7,711 nucleotides of DNA from assembly GCA_948896875.1 (NCBI GenBank), contig CAQUWW010000132.1, positions 1 to 7,711 on the forward strand, written 5' to 3'. Made by a program: the position numbers and the translations under genes. Numbering within the stretch: position 1 is the stretch's first letter; every line of letters starts with the position of its first letter. Below are positions 1-6,352 of this stretch, piece after piece. This DNA is from an uncultured Acetatifactor sp. (lineage in GTDB: Bacteria; Bacillota; Clostridia; Lachnospirales; Lachnospiraceae). The notes beneath the pieces are model-generated. The model had not been told where the DNA came from and made no database searches. It was given only the letters and a program-made list of their open reading frames with translations.

Positions 1-581
1 TTCCCTGTCTGATCGCTGTGGAGCAGGATGCCACCGGCAAGGCACAGGATCTTGCCCTGGCTTATGCATTGGGCATCGGCGGCGCGAGAGCCGGCGTGCT
101 TGAGACTACCTTCCGTACGGAGACCGAGACAGATCTGTTCGGTGAGCAGGCTGTGCTGTGCGGCGGTGTCTGCGCATTGATGCAGGCCGGTTTTGAGACA
201 TTGGTAGAGGCCGGATACGATGAGAGAAACGCATATTTTGAGTGTATCCATGAGATGAAGCTGATTGTTGACCTGATTTACCAGAGCGGATTTGCCGGTA
301 TGAGATATTCCATTTCCAATACCGCAGAGTATGGCGACTATATCACTGGACCGAAGCTGATTACGGAGGAGACAAAGAAGACAATGAAGAAGATCCTCAG
401 CGATATTCAGGACGGAACCTTTGCAAAAGAATTCCTGCTTGATATGTCTCCCGCAGGAAGGCAGGTTCATTTCAAGGCCATGAGAAAACTGGCATCCGAG
501 CATCCTGCAGAGAAGGTGGGCGAGGAGATCAGAAAACTCTACAGCTGGAACAACGAAGATGACAAACTGATCAACAATTAA
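1..581 (+). CDS. ilvC: ketol-acid reductoisomerase, C-terminal part (5' end outside window)
   Basis: IlvC catalyses the Mg- and NAD(P)H-dependent isomerisation and reduction of acetolactate or acetohydroxybutyrate, the second common step of valine, leucine and isoleucine synthesis, in the cytoplasm. The frame is open from base 3 and ends at TAA 579-581, giving 192 visible residues; the family is usually about 330-340, so the N-terminal Rossmann domain is missing and only the knotted helical domain is present. Visible hallmarks are EQDATGKAQDLALAYA, the metal-site motif TDLFGEQAVLCGG, a second acidic pair in FECIHE, and the substrate-contacting SISNTAEYGD. The GTG at 18 is internal, not a start, because the conserved sequence PCLIAVEQD runs through it. 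It is followed by a terminator, so it ends its transcription unit. The length suggests class I. Identification is from recognised conserved motifs. Confidence 0.97.
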   Translation, partial: PCLIAVEQDATGKAQDLALAYALGIGGARAGVLETTFRTETETDLFGEQAVLCGGVCALMQAGFETLVEAGYDERNAYFECIHEMKLIVDLIYQSGFAGMRYSISNTAEYGDYITGPKLITEETKKTMKKILSDIQDGTFAKEFLLDMSPAGRQVHFKAMRKLASEHPAEKVGEEIRKLYSWNNEDDKLINN

Positions 582-604
582 TTCTAATATAAGGAATGAA
601 TCGG

Positions 605-640
605 AAAAGCGGCTGCCTGACGACAGGGCAGTCGCTTTTT
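605..640 (+). terminator. intrinsic terminator of ilvC
   Basis: A 13-bp stem pairs 605-617 (AAAAGCGGCTGCC) with 627-639, with one G-T wobble and a 9-nt loop. The 3' arm runs into TTTTT at 636-640. It begins 24 nt after the ilvC stop codon, as expected for a Rho-independent terminator, and insulates the two-component operon from ilvC transcription. Confidence 0.93.
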
Positions 641-680
641 CATCTCTATAATTAGCTGCTTCCTGATATATTCTAAATAT

Positions 681-698
681 CTTAAGATTTTCTTGAGA
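681..698 (+). promoter_or_regulatory. candidate OmpR/PhoB-type direct-repeat operator
   Basis: CTTAAGA (681-687) and CTTGAGA (692-698) are tandem heptamers separated by 4 nt, an 11-bp period. That 7+4 layout is the one OmpR/PhoB-family winged-helix regulators bind as head-to-tail dimers. The site lies about 210 bp upstream of such a regulator, so autoregulation is the natural inference. It is centred about 53 bp upstream of a start site predicted from the TATACT at 731-736, which has no good -35 box, as is common for activated promoters. Alternative dyads overlap it: ATCTTAAGAT (679-688) and AGATTT-N7-AAATCT (685-703). The site is inferred from pattern alone. Confidence 0.5.
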
Positions 699-774
699 AA
701 TCTATGAAGCTTTCATTTATTTTTCTCATTTATACTAAATACTATGCAAAATTGCCTTTATCGTGAAGAAATGG

Positions 775-803
775 TTGCCTTAAAAGCAGTTCATTATTAT
801 AAT
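775..803 (+). promoter_or_regulatory. candidate sigma-A promoter of the two-component operon
   Basis: TTGCCT (775-780, 4 of 6 consensus positions) is followed after a 17-bp spacer by a perfect TATAAT (798-803). Transcription would start near 810 and give a leader of about 98 nt before the regulator ATG. A competing candidate, TATACT at 731-736, lies closer to the direct-repeat operator but has a poor -35 (AGCTTT). AT-rich sequence makes chance -10 boxes common, so confidence is moderate. Confidence 0.45.
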
Positions 804-907
804 AGAACTTTGATAATAGAATTCTCTCGGAGATTTTATTATAATGATATTGCACTAAAGACAACATAGAAAAAGCGGAACAACCGCAGGCAAACGGAGG
901 GCAGTGT

Positions 908-1615
908 ATGGAACAAAAGTATCATATTTTGGTAGTGGAAGACGATAAGGAGATCCGAGAGGGTATCGAGATTTACCTGCGAAATCAGGGATATGAAGTA
1001 TTTCAGGCGGCTAACGGTGCGGAAGGGCTGAAGGCGATCGAACAAGAGGAAATACATCTGGCTATTGTGGATATCATGATGCCTGTAATGGATGGTGTGA
1101 CCATGCTGATGAAACTTCGTTCAAAAGAGTATGAGTTCCCGGTGATCATGCTGTCTGCCAAATCCGAAGAAGTGGATAAAATTATGGGGCTGAATATGGG
1201 AGCGGATGATTATGTGACAAAGCCTTTTACACCCCTGGAACTTTTGGCCAGGGTGAACTCCCATCTGCGCAGATATTCCAAATATCTTTCCGTAAAAGAA
1301 GAGGGCAATCAGGATCATATCTATACCATCGGCGGCCTGGAGCTGAATGAAGACACAGTGGAGGTAAGTGTGGATGGAGAAACGGTAAAGCTGACTCCCA
1401 TGGAATTTAAAATTGTACAGCTGCTGATCAAAAATCCTGGCAGAGTATTTTCAGCAGATGAAATTTATGAGCGGATCTGGAATGAAAAGGCAGTCAATAC
1501 GGATACCATCATGGTACATGTGAGGAATATCAGAGAGAAGATTGAAATAGATCCAAAAAATCCAAAATACCTGAAGGTAGTCTGGGGAGTCGGATATAAG
1601 ATAGACAGGCAATAG
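908..1615 (+). CDS. OmpR/PhoB-family two-component response regulator
   Basis: A 235-residue cytoplasmic transcription factor, normal length for the OmpR subfamily. The receiver domain spans about residues 5-120: acidic pocket E11-D12-D13, phosphoacceptor D55 in the motif IVDIMMPVMDG, switch S83 and invariant K105 in YVTKPF. A linker leads to a winged-helix DNA-binding domain (about 135-235) with LTPMEFKIVQLL, the recognition-helix region VNTDTIMVHVRNIREKI and the C-terminal wing VVWGVGYKI. All catalytic residues are present, so it should be a normal phosphorylation-dependent regulator. Start choice: GGAGGG lies 6 nt upstream of the ATG. The sensor kinase follows after 20 nt, so the two form a cognate pair in one operon. 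The direct repeat at 681-698 is a plausible binding site. The specific regulon cannot be read from the sequence, so no gene symbol is given. Confidence 0.95.
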   Translation: MEQKYHILVVEDDKEIREGIEIYLRNQGYEVFQAANGAEGLKAIEQEEIHLAIVDIMMPVMDGVTMLMKLRSKEYEFPVIMLSAKSEEVDKIMGLNMGADDYVTKPFTPLELLARVNSHLRRYSKYLSVKEEGNQDHIYTIGGLELNEDTVEVSVDGETVKLTPMEFKIVQLLIKNPGRVFSADEIYERIWNEKAVNTDTIMVHVRNIREKIEIDPKNPKYLKVVWGVGYKIDRQ

Positions 1616-1635
1616 TAGTCTGTCAGGAGGCGCAT

Positions 1636-4188
1636 ATGGGTCATAATCGTAAGAAAAAGCAGACGGAAGGGCAGGCAGTAGTGCCGGAAGAGGAAGCTGC
1701 CCGGAGAGAAGGAAACGGGAAAGGCAGATTTCGCATATGCTATAAAAATAATATTTGGTTTTTTCGGGGAGTTATCATAAGCCTTCTGTTTGCCATTCTG
1801 TTCAGCTGCTTTTACGGGGTGTTTCGTGCCAGAGCCGAGGTCTGCGAGGAAAGCCCGCTGGAGACCAGAGATAATATTACATGGCTTTTTCAAAGCTGCT
1901 ATCTGCTATATCGTGATCTGCATAATGTCAGTCAGGAAGAACTGCTGGACTATACCGATATTTATCTGGAGCCCAATGAAGAATATGACTGGATTCTGGA
2001 TGAGAGACAGATGTCGGAATATAATGTCCTGTTGGATCTGAAGGAGGAACTGGAGAATATGGAGGCATATGGTTCCCAGGAGAACGCACAGGAGAACTGG
2101 CTGGCCAATGCCTTGCAGCAGGGACTGATTACCGAAGAGCGGCTGGAAGAGTATATTGTGCTGGGAGATTTGGACAGGAGCTGGCTGGAAAGGTACCTGG
2201 AAGAAAGCAACAGATACAATCTGAGCCGGGATGACTTTTATGAACTCCGGCAGATGATTGAGACAATACAGACATATTTTGGGAATCTGGAGACGGGATT
2301 CCGGAATCTGAACAGCAGCTATGACTATATAATAGAAGATTTGTCCACCGGAAGATATGTTACAAATATGTCGGTGGAAGATAGGAACCGGCAGCCTCAG
2401 GAACAATACTTTTTGCTCAGCTTTACTTTTGACAATGCCGGAAACGTAAGCATCGGAGACGACATTTGCGGAAAAAATGAAAGCTATATCCGGAAAGTTG
2501 CAAACGAGGCGGTCAGAGAAAGCTCTCTGCGGGGATTGACAGGGGATAATACGGTCCTGTTTTATAAATATGGAAAGCTTCGACCGCCGGTAAATTGCAG
2601 AGTTACTTTTTCCATTTCCAAAGAAGCATGGGAGACTCAGAAAGGAGACTTCTATGTGGGGATTTTTTCCACAGACACCGGCTATGACTTTGATATTCGC
2701 TATTACAGTTCCTACTATGACGATCCCATAAGAGCCTATGTGATGTCGGGGCTGCCTGGAATTTTGCTGATATGCATGCTGTTCATGGCGCTTCTGGGTT
2801 TGTTCCTGCCGCTGCCTTCCGATATGACCCCCTGGAAAACAGAAAAAATCTGTTCCTTGCCTTTCGAGATTCTTTTCTGTGTCGGCTGTGCCATTTTTCT
2901 ATTTATGGAGCCTGTCATTGCATTAATCGGCTATGTGGCCGAAGGCGAGGCAGGGGGGGCGTTTGCAGAGTATCTTGGGGATGCGGACATGGCTGATTTT
3001 CTGGTGGGTGTCATGAATCTAACGGCGATTGCGCTGTTTTTCTTCTGTTGCTGGTACCTGGGAATCTGTGCCAGAGCATTGAGGGAGTTTGGTGTGAAGG
3101 AGTATATTAAGTGCAGAAGTCTGATCTATGGATTTTTCCCGTATATGAAGAGAAAAGTACTGGGTATTTACGGATCGCTGGCTCATATGGATCTGACTCA
3201 TGACTCCAACATCACCATTATCAAGTTGCTGCTGTTAAATGGTGTGGTATTGTTTCTCATCAGCTGTCTGTGGTATGGTGGGTTTGCAATCACTCTGGTC
3301 TATTCCATTGTGTTGTATGTGGTCCTTCGAAAATATATCAGCGAACTGCAGAAACGTTACAGAATCCTGCTAAAGGCGGTGGATGAGATTGCGGAAGGTA
3401 ATTTGAACGTGACCATTCATGAAGATCTGGGCGTATTCGAACCCTTCAGGAAGCAAGTGTTTAAGATACAGGACGGCCTGCAGAAGGCAGTGGATATGGA
3501 GGTTCGGAGTCAGCGGATGAAGGTGGAACTTGTTACAAATATGTCCCATGATCTGAAGACGCCGCTGACAGCTATCATTACGTATATCAATCTGTTAAAA
3601 GATCCGGATATTACGGAGGAACAGCGAACCGAATATATGGAAACGCTGGAACGAAAATCACTTCGGCTGAAAAGCCTGATTGAAGATTTATTTGAGTTCA
3701 GTAAGGCAAACTCACAGAATATCACATTGAATATCATGGATGTGGATATCATGAACCTGGTAAAGCAGGTAGCCTTCGAAATGTCGGATAAAATCGATGC
3801 GGCCGGGCTGGATGTGCGGATGAATCTAACGGAGGAAAAAGTCATTCTTCCGCTTGACAGCCAGAAAACCTTCCGCATTTATGAAAATCTTTTTGGAAAT
3901 ATTACAAAGTATGCGCTGCCTGGAACCAGGGTCTATGTGAACGGGTTCCGTATTGATGATACCGTGGTCATTACGTTGAAAAATATTTCTGCCCAGGAGA
4001 TTACGGTGGAAGCCGCCGAGCTGACAGAACGGTTTGTGCGGGGAGACGCTTCCCGAAATACGGAAGGAAGCGGTCTGGGGCTTGCTATTGCCAAAAGCTT
4101 TACAGAATTACAGGGTGGTCAGCTGACGCTGGAGGTGGACGGAGATCTGTTCAAGGTGACTACCGGGGAAGAACCGTATAGAAAATGA
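1636..4188 (+). CDS. large multi-pass membrane sensor histidine kinase
   Basis: An 850-residue inner-membrane kinase that should phosphorylate the regulator just upstream. Order: basic cytoplasmic N-tail (1-40), TM1 (about 45-63), extracytoplasmic region of about 300 residues (64-365, largely helical in its first part), then membrane segments near 369-392, 409-435, 456-478, 530-547 and 550-564. A HAMP-like linker (about 566-620, with AEGNLNV) follows. The dimerisation domain carries phosphoacceptor H638 in SHDLKTPLTA. The catalytic domain has an N box (E750-N751 to N755-ITKY), an F-box-like ERFVRGDASRN (798-808) and G2 GSGLG (811-815). The G1 box (DNGPGI-type) is absent; the equivalent stretch reads LKNISAQEI (781-789). 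Some Firmicutes kinases share this substitution, so activity is still likely. AGGAGG (1625-1630) lies 5 nt before the ATG. I recognise no named sensor domain, so the stimulus is unknown. Confidence 0.93.
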   Translation: MGHNRKKKQTEGQAVVPEEEAARREGNGKGRFRICYKNNIWFFRGVIISLLFAILFSCFYGVFRARAEVCEESPLETRDNITWLFQSCYLLYRDLHNVSQEELLDYTDIYLEPNEEYDWILDERQMSEYNVLLDLKEELENMEAYGSQENAQENWLANALQQGLITEERLEEYIVLGDLDRSWLERYLEESNRYNLSRDDFYELRQMIETIQTYFGNLETGFRNLNSSYDYIIEDLSTGRYVTNMSVEDRNRQPQEQYFLLSFTFDNAGNVSIGDDICGKNESYIRKVANEAVRESSLRGLTGDNTVLFYKYGKLRPPVNCRVTFSISKEAWETQKGDFYVGIFSTDTGYDFDIRYYSSYYDDPIRAYVMSGLPGILLICMLFMALLGLFLPLPSDMTPWKTEKICSLPFEILFCVGCAIFLFMEPVIALIGYVAEGEAGGAFAEYLGDADMADFLVGVMNLTAIALFFFCCWYLGICARALREFGVKEYIKCRSLIYGFFPYMKRKVLGIYGSLAHMDLTHDSNITIIKLLLLNGVVLFLISCLWYGGFAITLVYSIVLYVVLRKYISELQKRYRILLKAVDEIAEGNLNVTIHEDLGVFEPFRKQVFKIQDGLQKAVDMEVRSQRMKVELVTNMSHDLKTPLTAIITYINLLKDPDITEEQRTEYMETLERKSLRLKSLIEDLFEFSKANSQNITLNIMDVDIMNLVKQVAFEMSDKIDAAGLDVRMNLTEEKVILPLDSQKTFRIYENLFGNITKYALPGTRVYVNGFRIDDTVVITLKNISAQEITVEAAELTERFVRGDASRNTEGSGLGLAIAKSFTELQGGQLTLEVDGDLFKVTTGEEPYRK

Positions 4189-4192
4189 GAAA

Positions 4193-4217
4193 TTGCTCAT
4201 ACTCTGGATATGAGCAA
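4193..4217 (+). promoter_or_regulatory. perfect 9-bp hairpin covering a start codon
   Basis: TTGCTCATA (4193-4201) and TATGAGCAA (4209-4217) are exact reverse complements around a 7-nt loop (CTCTGGA). The ATG of the next gene (4210-4212) lies inside the 3' arm. The hairpin begins 5 nt after the kinase stop codon. In mRNA it would bury the start codon, and there is no Shine-Dalgarno at the usual distance. Ribosomes finishing the kinase would reach into the 5' arm and could open it, which suggests translational coupling. There is no T-run after the 3' arm on this strand, so it is not a plus-strand terminator. Confidence 0.55.
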
Positions 4218-4767
4218 AAAACATTTACACAGATTTGACTATTATGTTCTGCTGTTTTTCTCCCTGGCCTTTATCGGATGGCTTTGGGAAGTAGTCCTGT
4301 TTTACGTTACCGATCATGCGTTTATCAACAGAGGCATATACAGAGGTCCTTACCTTCCTGTCTATGGGGTGGGCGGATTGATGCTGTGCTTCTGTTTTCG
4401 TTCTCTGCGCAAAAAGCCGGTCCGGCTGTTTTTCCTGTCAATGCTTACCTGTTCTGTGCTGGAATATCTGACCAGCTATTTTCTGGAACTCCGCTGGGGA
4501 ATCCGGTGGTGGGACTACAGCGGACATTTCCTGAATCTGAACGGGCGAATATGCCTGACCGGAGCAGCGGTTTTCGGGGCTGGCGGTGTTGCGCTGATCT
4601 GTCTTTTTCTGCCACTTTATGAGAAGGCATATCAAAAACTTTCCGGGAAATGGCGTCTCTGGCTATGTCTTGTCCTGCTGCTGATCTTCATTGCGGATGC
4701 CACTTACTGCGCTGTGCGTCCCAATACAGGGCAGGGAATTTCAGAGAAGAGTGCAGATTTCAGATAA
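4210..4767 (+). CDS. CmpB-family (PF06541) putative ABC-transporter permease-like membrane protein
   Basis: A 185-residue integral membrane protein with about five hydrophobic segments (near 12-33, 48-63, 72-92, 114-134 and 148-167). Family hallmarks visible in order: GWLWE (23-27) in TM1, RGPYLPVYGVGG (45-56), LEYLTSYFLE (84-93), WWDYSGHFLNLNGR (100-113). These match the group annotated as putative ABC-transporter type IV or CmpB; its function is not established and no ATPase partner is in view. The first ATG after the kinase stop is used, leaving a 21-nt gap; there is no Shine-Dalgarno and the ATG sits in an inverted repeat, so translation probably depends on the kinase. The reading frame is the same as the kinase, with no stop between. 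It is the last gene of the operon and ends 5 bp from the convergent MATE gene. A role as accessory to the sensor or as target of the system is inference. Confidence 0.85.
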   Translation: MSKKHLHRFDYYVLLFFSLAFIGWLWEVVLFYVTDHAFINRGIYRGPYLPVYGVGGLMLCFCFRSLRKKPVRLFFLSMLTCSVLEYLTSYFLELRWGIRWWDYSGHFLNLNGRICLTGAAVFGAGGVALICLFLPLYEKAYQKLSGKWRLWLCLVLLLIFIADATYCAVRPNTGQGISEKSADFR

Positions 4768-4772
4768 ACCTT

Positions 4773-6149
4773 TTATACGGAATCTGTTCCGGCGGCCTGT
4801 CTGGCAGCCAGACATCGGATGTTTTTCCACTTTCTGGTCAGGAAATAGGCGAACATGCAGAGCATACCGAAGACAAAGCTGATGGGAAAACAGGCCATGA
4901 TATATGTCCCATCGATGAACCTTCCGATCAGATAAGCGCTGGGAATGCGTACAACCCAAAGCATGAGAATATTGATAATGGTAGGATATTTCACCTCTCC
5001 CATGCCGTTGACAAAACAGATGATGCCATTAAACACAGCATAGACCCAGGAGAATGGAAGGACGACTCTGATATAGAGTGTGGCCAGCTCCAGAACTGCC
5101 GCATCTTTTGTAAAAAGTCCGAGAATGGGACGGCAGAAAAAGGTTACAAGCAATCCCAAAATGCAGGTGAAGAGTCCGGAATAGAGAGGAATGGTAGTGC
5201 CGCCTTTTTTCAGACGAATATAATCCTGATTTCCCAGATTCTGTCCTGCAAATGTAGTTGCGGCTGAGGAAAAGGAGGTGATGGCGATATTTGCCACACC
5301 CGTGACTTTGGTGGCTACGGAACAGGCGGCCATAAAAGTAGAGCCCTGGGCATTGACAAGGGACTGCATCAGGACATGGCCGATGGTATAAATGGAGTTA
5401 TTTAGTCCCAGAGGGAGGCCGACACAGACAATCGAGTGCAGCATATCTTTATCCAGGCGCCTGGAAAGAATACTGAATTCCAGCTCAGGATACTTTTTCC
5501 GGATATACAGCATACTGAAAATCCAGGAACAGTACATCGCCAGAATGGTAGCCAGGGCCGCCCCGCCCACATCCATCCTCAGACCAGCCACAAATAAAAG
5601 GTCCAGCACGATATTTACGATACAGGATACCAGAAGAAATAACAGGGAAGAACGACTGTCTCCCACACCCCTTAGAATGCCGGCATTCATATTATAACCC
5701 ATATTTCCCAATGTTCCCAGAAAAATGATACGCAGATAGGAGACGGAAAGATCCCAGGTGTCCTCAGGCGTCTGCATCCATTTCAAAATCAGGGGACCAC
5801 AGAGGAAACCCAGGATGGTCAGGGGGATCGCACATAGATAGAGAAAGGAATTGGCCGTGGAGATAAGGCGCCGCAAACTGGCTGCATCGCCGCTTCCGGT
5901 GTATTGGGAGACCAGTATGGATACACCGGTGCCAATTCCCACAAAAATGCACAGAAATACCTCCACCGGCTGTCCGCTGGTTCCTACCGCAGCCAGAGAG
6001 ACGGGACTGCAGAAGTTGCCGATCACCAGCGTATCGACAGTGGTATAGAGCTGCTGCAGGACATTGCCTATGCAGATAGGAAGTGCAAACAGTACTACCA
6101 GCTTCATGATAGGTCCTTTTGTCATGTCAATTTTCTGAGATCTATGCAT
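4773..6149 (-). CDS. MATE-family multidrug/cation antiporter
   Basis: A 458-residue transporter of the MATE family, which exports drugs, dyes or metabolites across the cytoplasmic membrane in exchange for Na+ or H+. The length and about 12 hydrophobic segments in two homologous halves fit. The N-terminus DMTKGPIMKL followed by FALPICIGNVLQQLYTTVD (P24, Q32, D39) is typical, as are AGILRGVGDSRSS closing the first half and the repeat NSIYTIGHVLMQSLVNAQGS opening the second. Start choice: a longer frame could begin at TTG 6155, but AAGGA (minus strand, 6158-6162) lies 8 nt from the ATG at 6149 and only 2 nt from the TTG, so the ATG is preferred. It is convergent with the kinase operon, 5 bp away, and divergent from the ROK kinase. 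Substrate cannot be told; the C-terminal tail after the last helix is short. Confidence 0.93.
   Translation of the reverse strand: MHRSQKIDMTKGPIMKLVVLFALPICIGNVLQQLYTTVDTLVIGNFCSPVSLAAVGTSGQPVEVFLCIFVGIGTGVSILVSQYTGSGDAASLRRLISTANSFLYLCAIPLTILGFLCGPLILKWMQTPEDTWDLSVSYLRIIFLGTLGNMGYNMNAGILRGVGDSRSSLLFLLVSCIVNIVLDLLFVAGLRMDVGGAALATILAMYCSWIFSMLYIRKKYPELEFSILSRRLDKDMLHSIVCVGLPLGLNNSIYTIGHVLMQSLVNAQGSTFMAACSVATKVTGVANIAITSFSSAATTFAGQNLGNQDYIRLKKGGTTIPLYSGLFTCILGLLVTFFCRPILGLFTKDAAVLELATLYIRVVLPFSWVYAVFNGIICFVNGMGEVKYPTIINILMLWVVRIPSAYLIGRFIDGTYIMACFPISFVFGMLCMFAYFLTRKWKNIRCLAARQAAGTDSV
4798..4814. other. 7-bp perfect hairpin at the convergent gene end
   Basis: TGTCTGG (4798-4804) pairs exactly with CCAGACA (4808-4814) around a 3-nt loop. 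It lies within the last codons of the MATE gene, 31 bp past the CmpB-like stop. No T-run follows on either strand, so it is not a standard intrinsic terminator, although it could act as an RNA 3'-end structure. No better terminator was seen between the two convergent genes. Confidence 0.3.
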
Positions 6150-6183
6150 TTTCAATTTCCTTCTTTCTGTCCAGTATAGGAAA

Positions 6184-6201
6184 GTCCGTCGTCAGACGGA
6201 C
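6184..6201. promoter_or_regulatory. perfect 7-bp dyad, possible operator of the MATE gene
   Basis: GTCCGTC (6184-6190) and GACGGAC (6195-6201) flank a 4-nt centre (GTCA). The dyad lies 35 bp upstream of the MATE start codon and just upstream of a candidate minus-strand -10, TATACT (6178-6173), for which the matching -35 region would fall inside the dyad and is far from consensus. That position suits a dimeric repressor or activator of the efflux gene. It could equally be an RNA hairpin. No regulator gene for it is in the window. Confidence 0.4.
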
Positions 6202-6212
6202 ATGGAATCAGT

Positions 6213-6234
6213 AAGGTGCCAAAGGCACTTTTTT
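6213..6234 (+). terminator. plus-strand intrinsic terminator-like hairpin in divergent gap
   Basis: AAGGTGCC (6213-6220) pairs with GGCACTTT (6224-6231), 8 bp with one G-T wobble, around an AAA loop, and the T-run spans 6229-6234. It points in the plus direction, yet no plus-strand gene ends nearby: upstream lies the antisense side of the MATE gene and downstream is the ROK promoter. It may stop antisense transcription arriving from the two-component operon and so insulate the sugar-kinase promoter. Confidence 0.55.
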
Positions 6235-6352
6235 CACTATGGTCCAATATACTCTCTTTTATCTGAAAAATCTACTGGTTATTTACACTTTCAGTCATAA
6301 ATTTACTGTTACGTATGATGAGTTTCAAGACTGATTTCGATGTGATAATCCC

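Larger units (their letters stand above)
641..907 (+). other. AT-rich regulatory gap upstream of the response regulator
   Basis: No convincing gene is seen between the ilvC terminator and the regulator start. The stretch holds a tandem heptamer (681-698), a short direct repeat TCATTTAT at 713-720 and 726-733, candidate -10 boxes TATACT (731-736), TATAAT (798-803) and TATAAT (840-845), and a weak 4-bp hairpin GCGG-AACAA-CCGC (875-887). The sequence TTATTATAAT occurs twice, at 794-803 and 836-845. A GGAGGG ribosome binding site (896-901) lies 6 nt before the ATG at 908. Confidence 0.7.

Noticed and set aside
18..20. GTG as the start of a short ilvC
   Set aside because: Conserved IlvC sequence continues in frame upstream to the window edge, so this Val is internal.
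704..766. Possible 20-residue leader peptide (MKLSFIFLIYTKYYAKLPLS) upstream of the regulator
   Set aside because: No Shine-Dalgarno precedes the ATG, no terminator/antiterminator pair follows, and AT-rich DNA easily yields such hydrophobic short frames.
1906..2406. 166-codon minus-strand frame inside the kinase gene
   Set aside because: Fully antisense to a well-supported gene, with no ribosome site or recognisable protein family; a coding shadow.
4186..4212. Kinase stop TGA is in frame with the CmpB-like gene with no stop between, hinting at read-through fusion
   Set aside because: Only seven sense codons intervene, so this has a high chance probability, and no read-through signal is visible. 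Two separate proteins are the simpler reading.
4650..5267. 205-codon plus-strand open frame
   Set aside because: It overlaps the end of the CmpB-like gene and is antisense to the MATE gene; its product is low-complexity polar sequence without family features.
6150..6155. TTG start two codons upstream for the MATE protein
   Set aside because: AAGGA at 6158-6162 would be only 2 nt from the TTG but 8 nt from the ATG at 6149, so the ATG is the better start.
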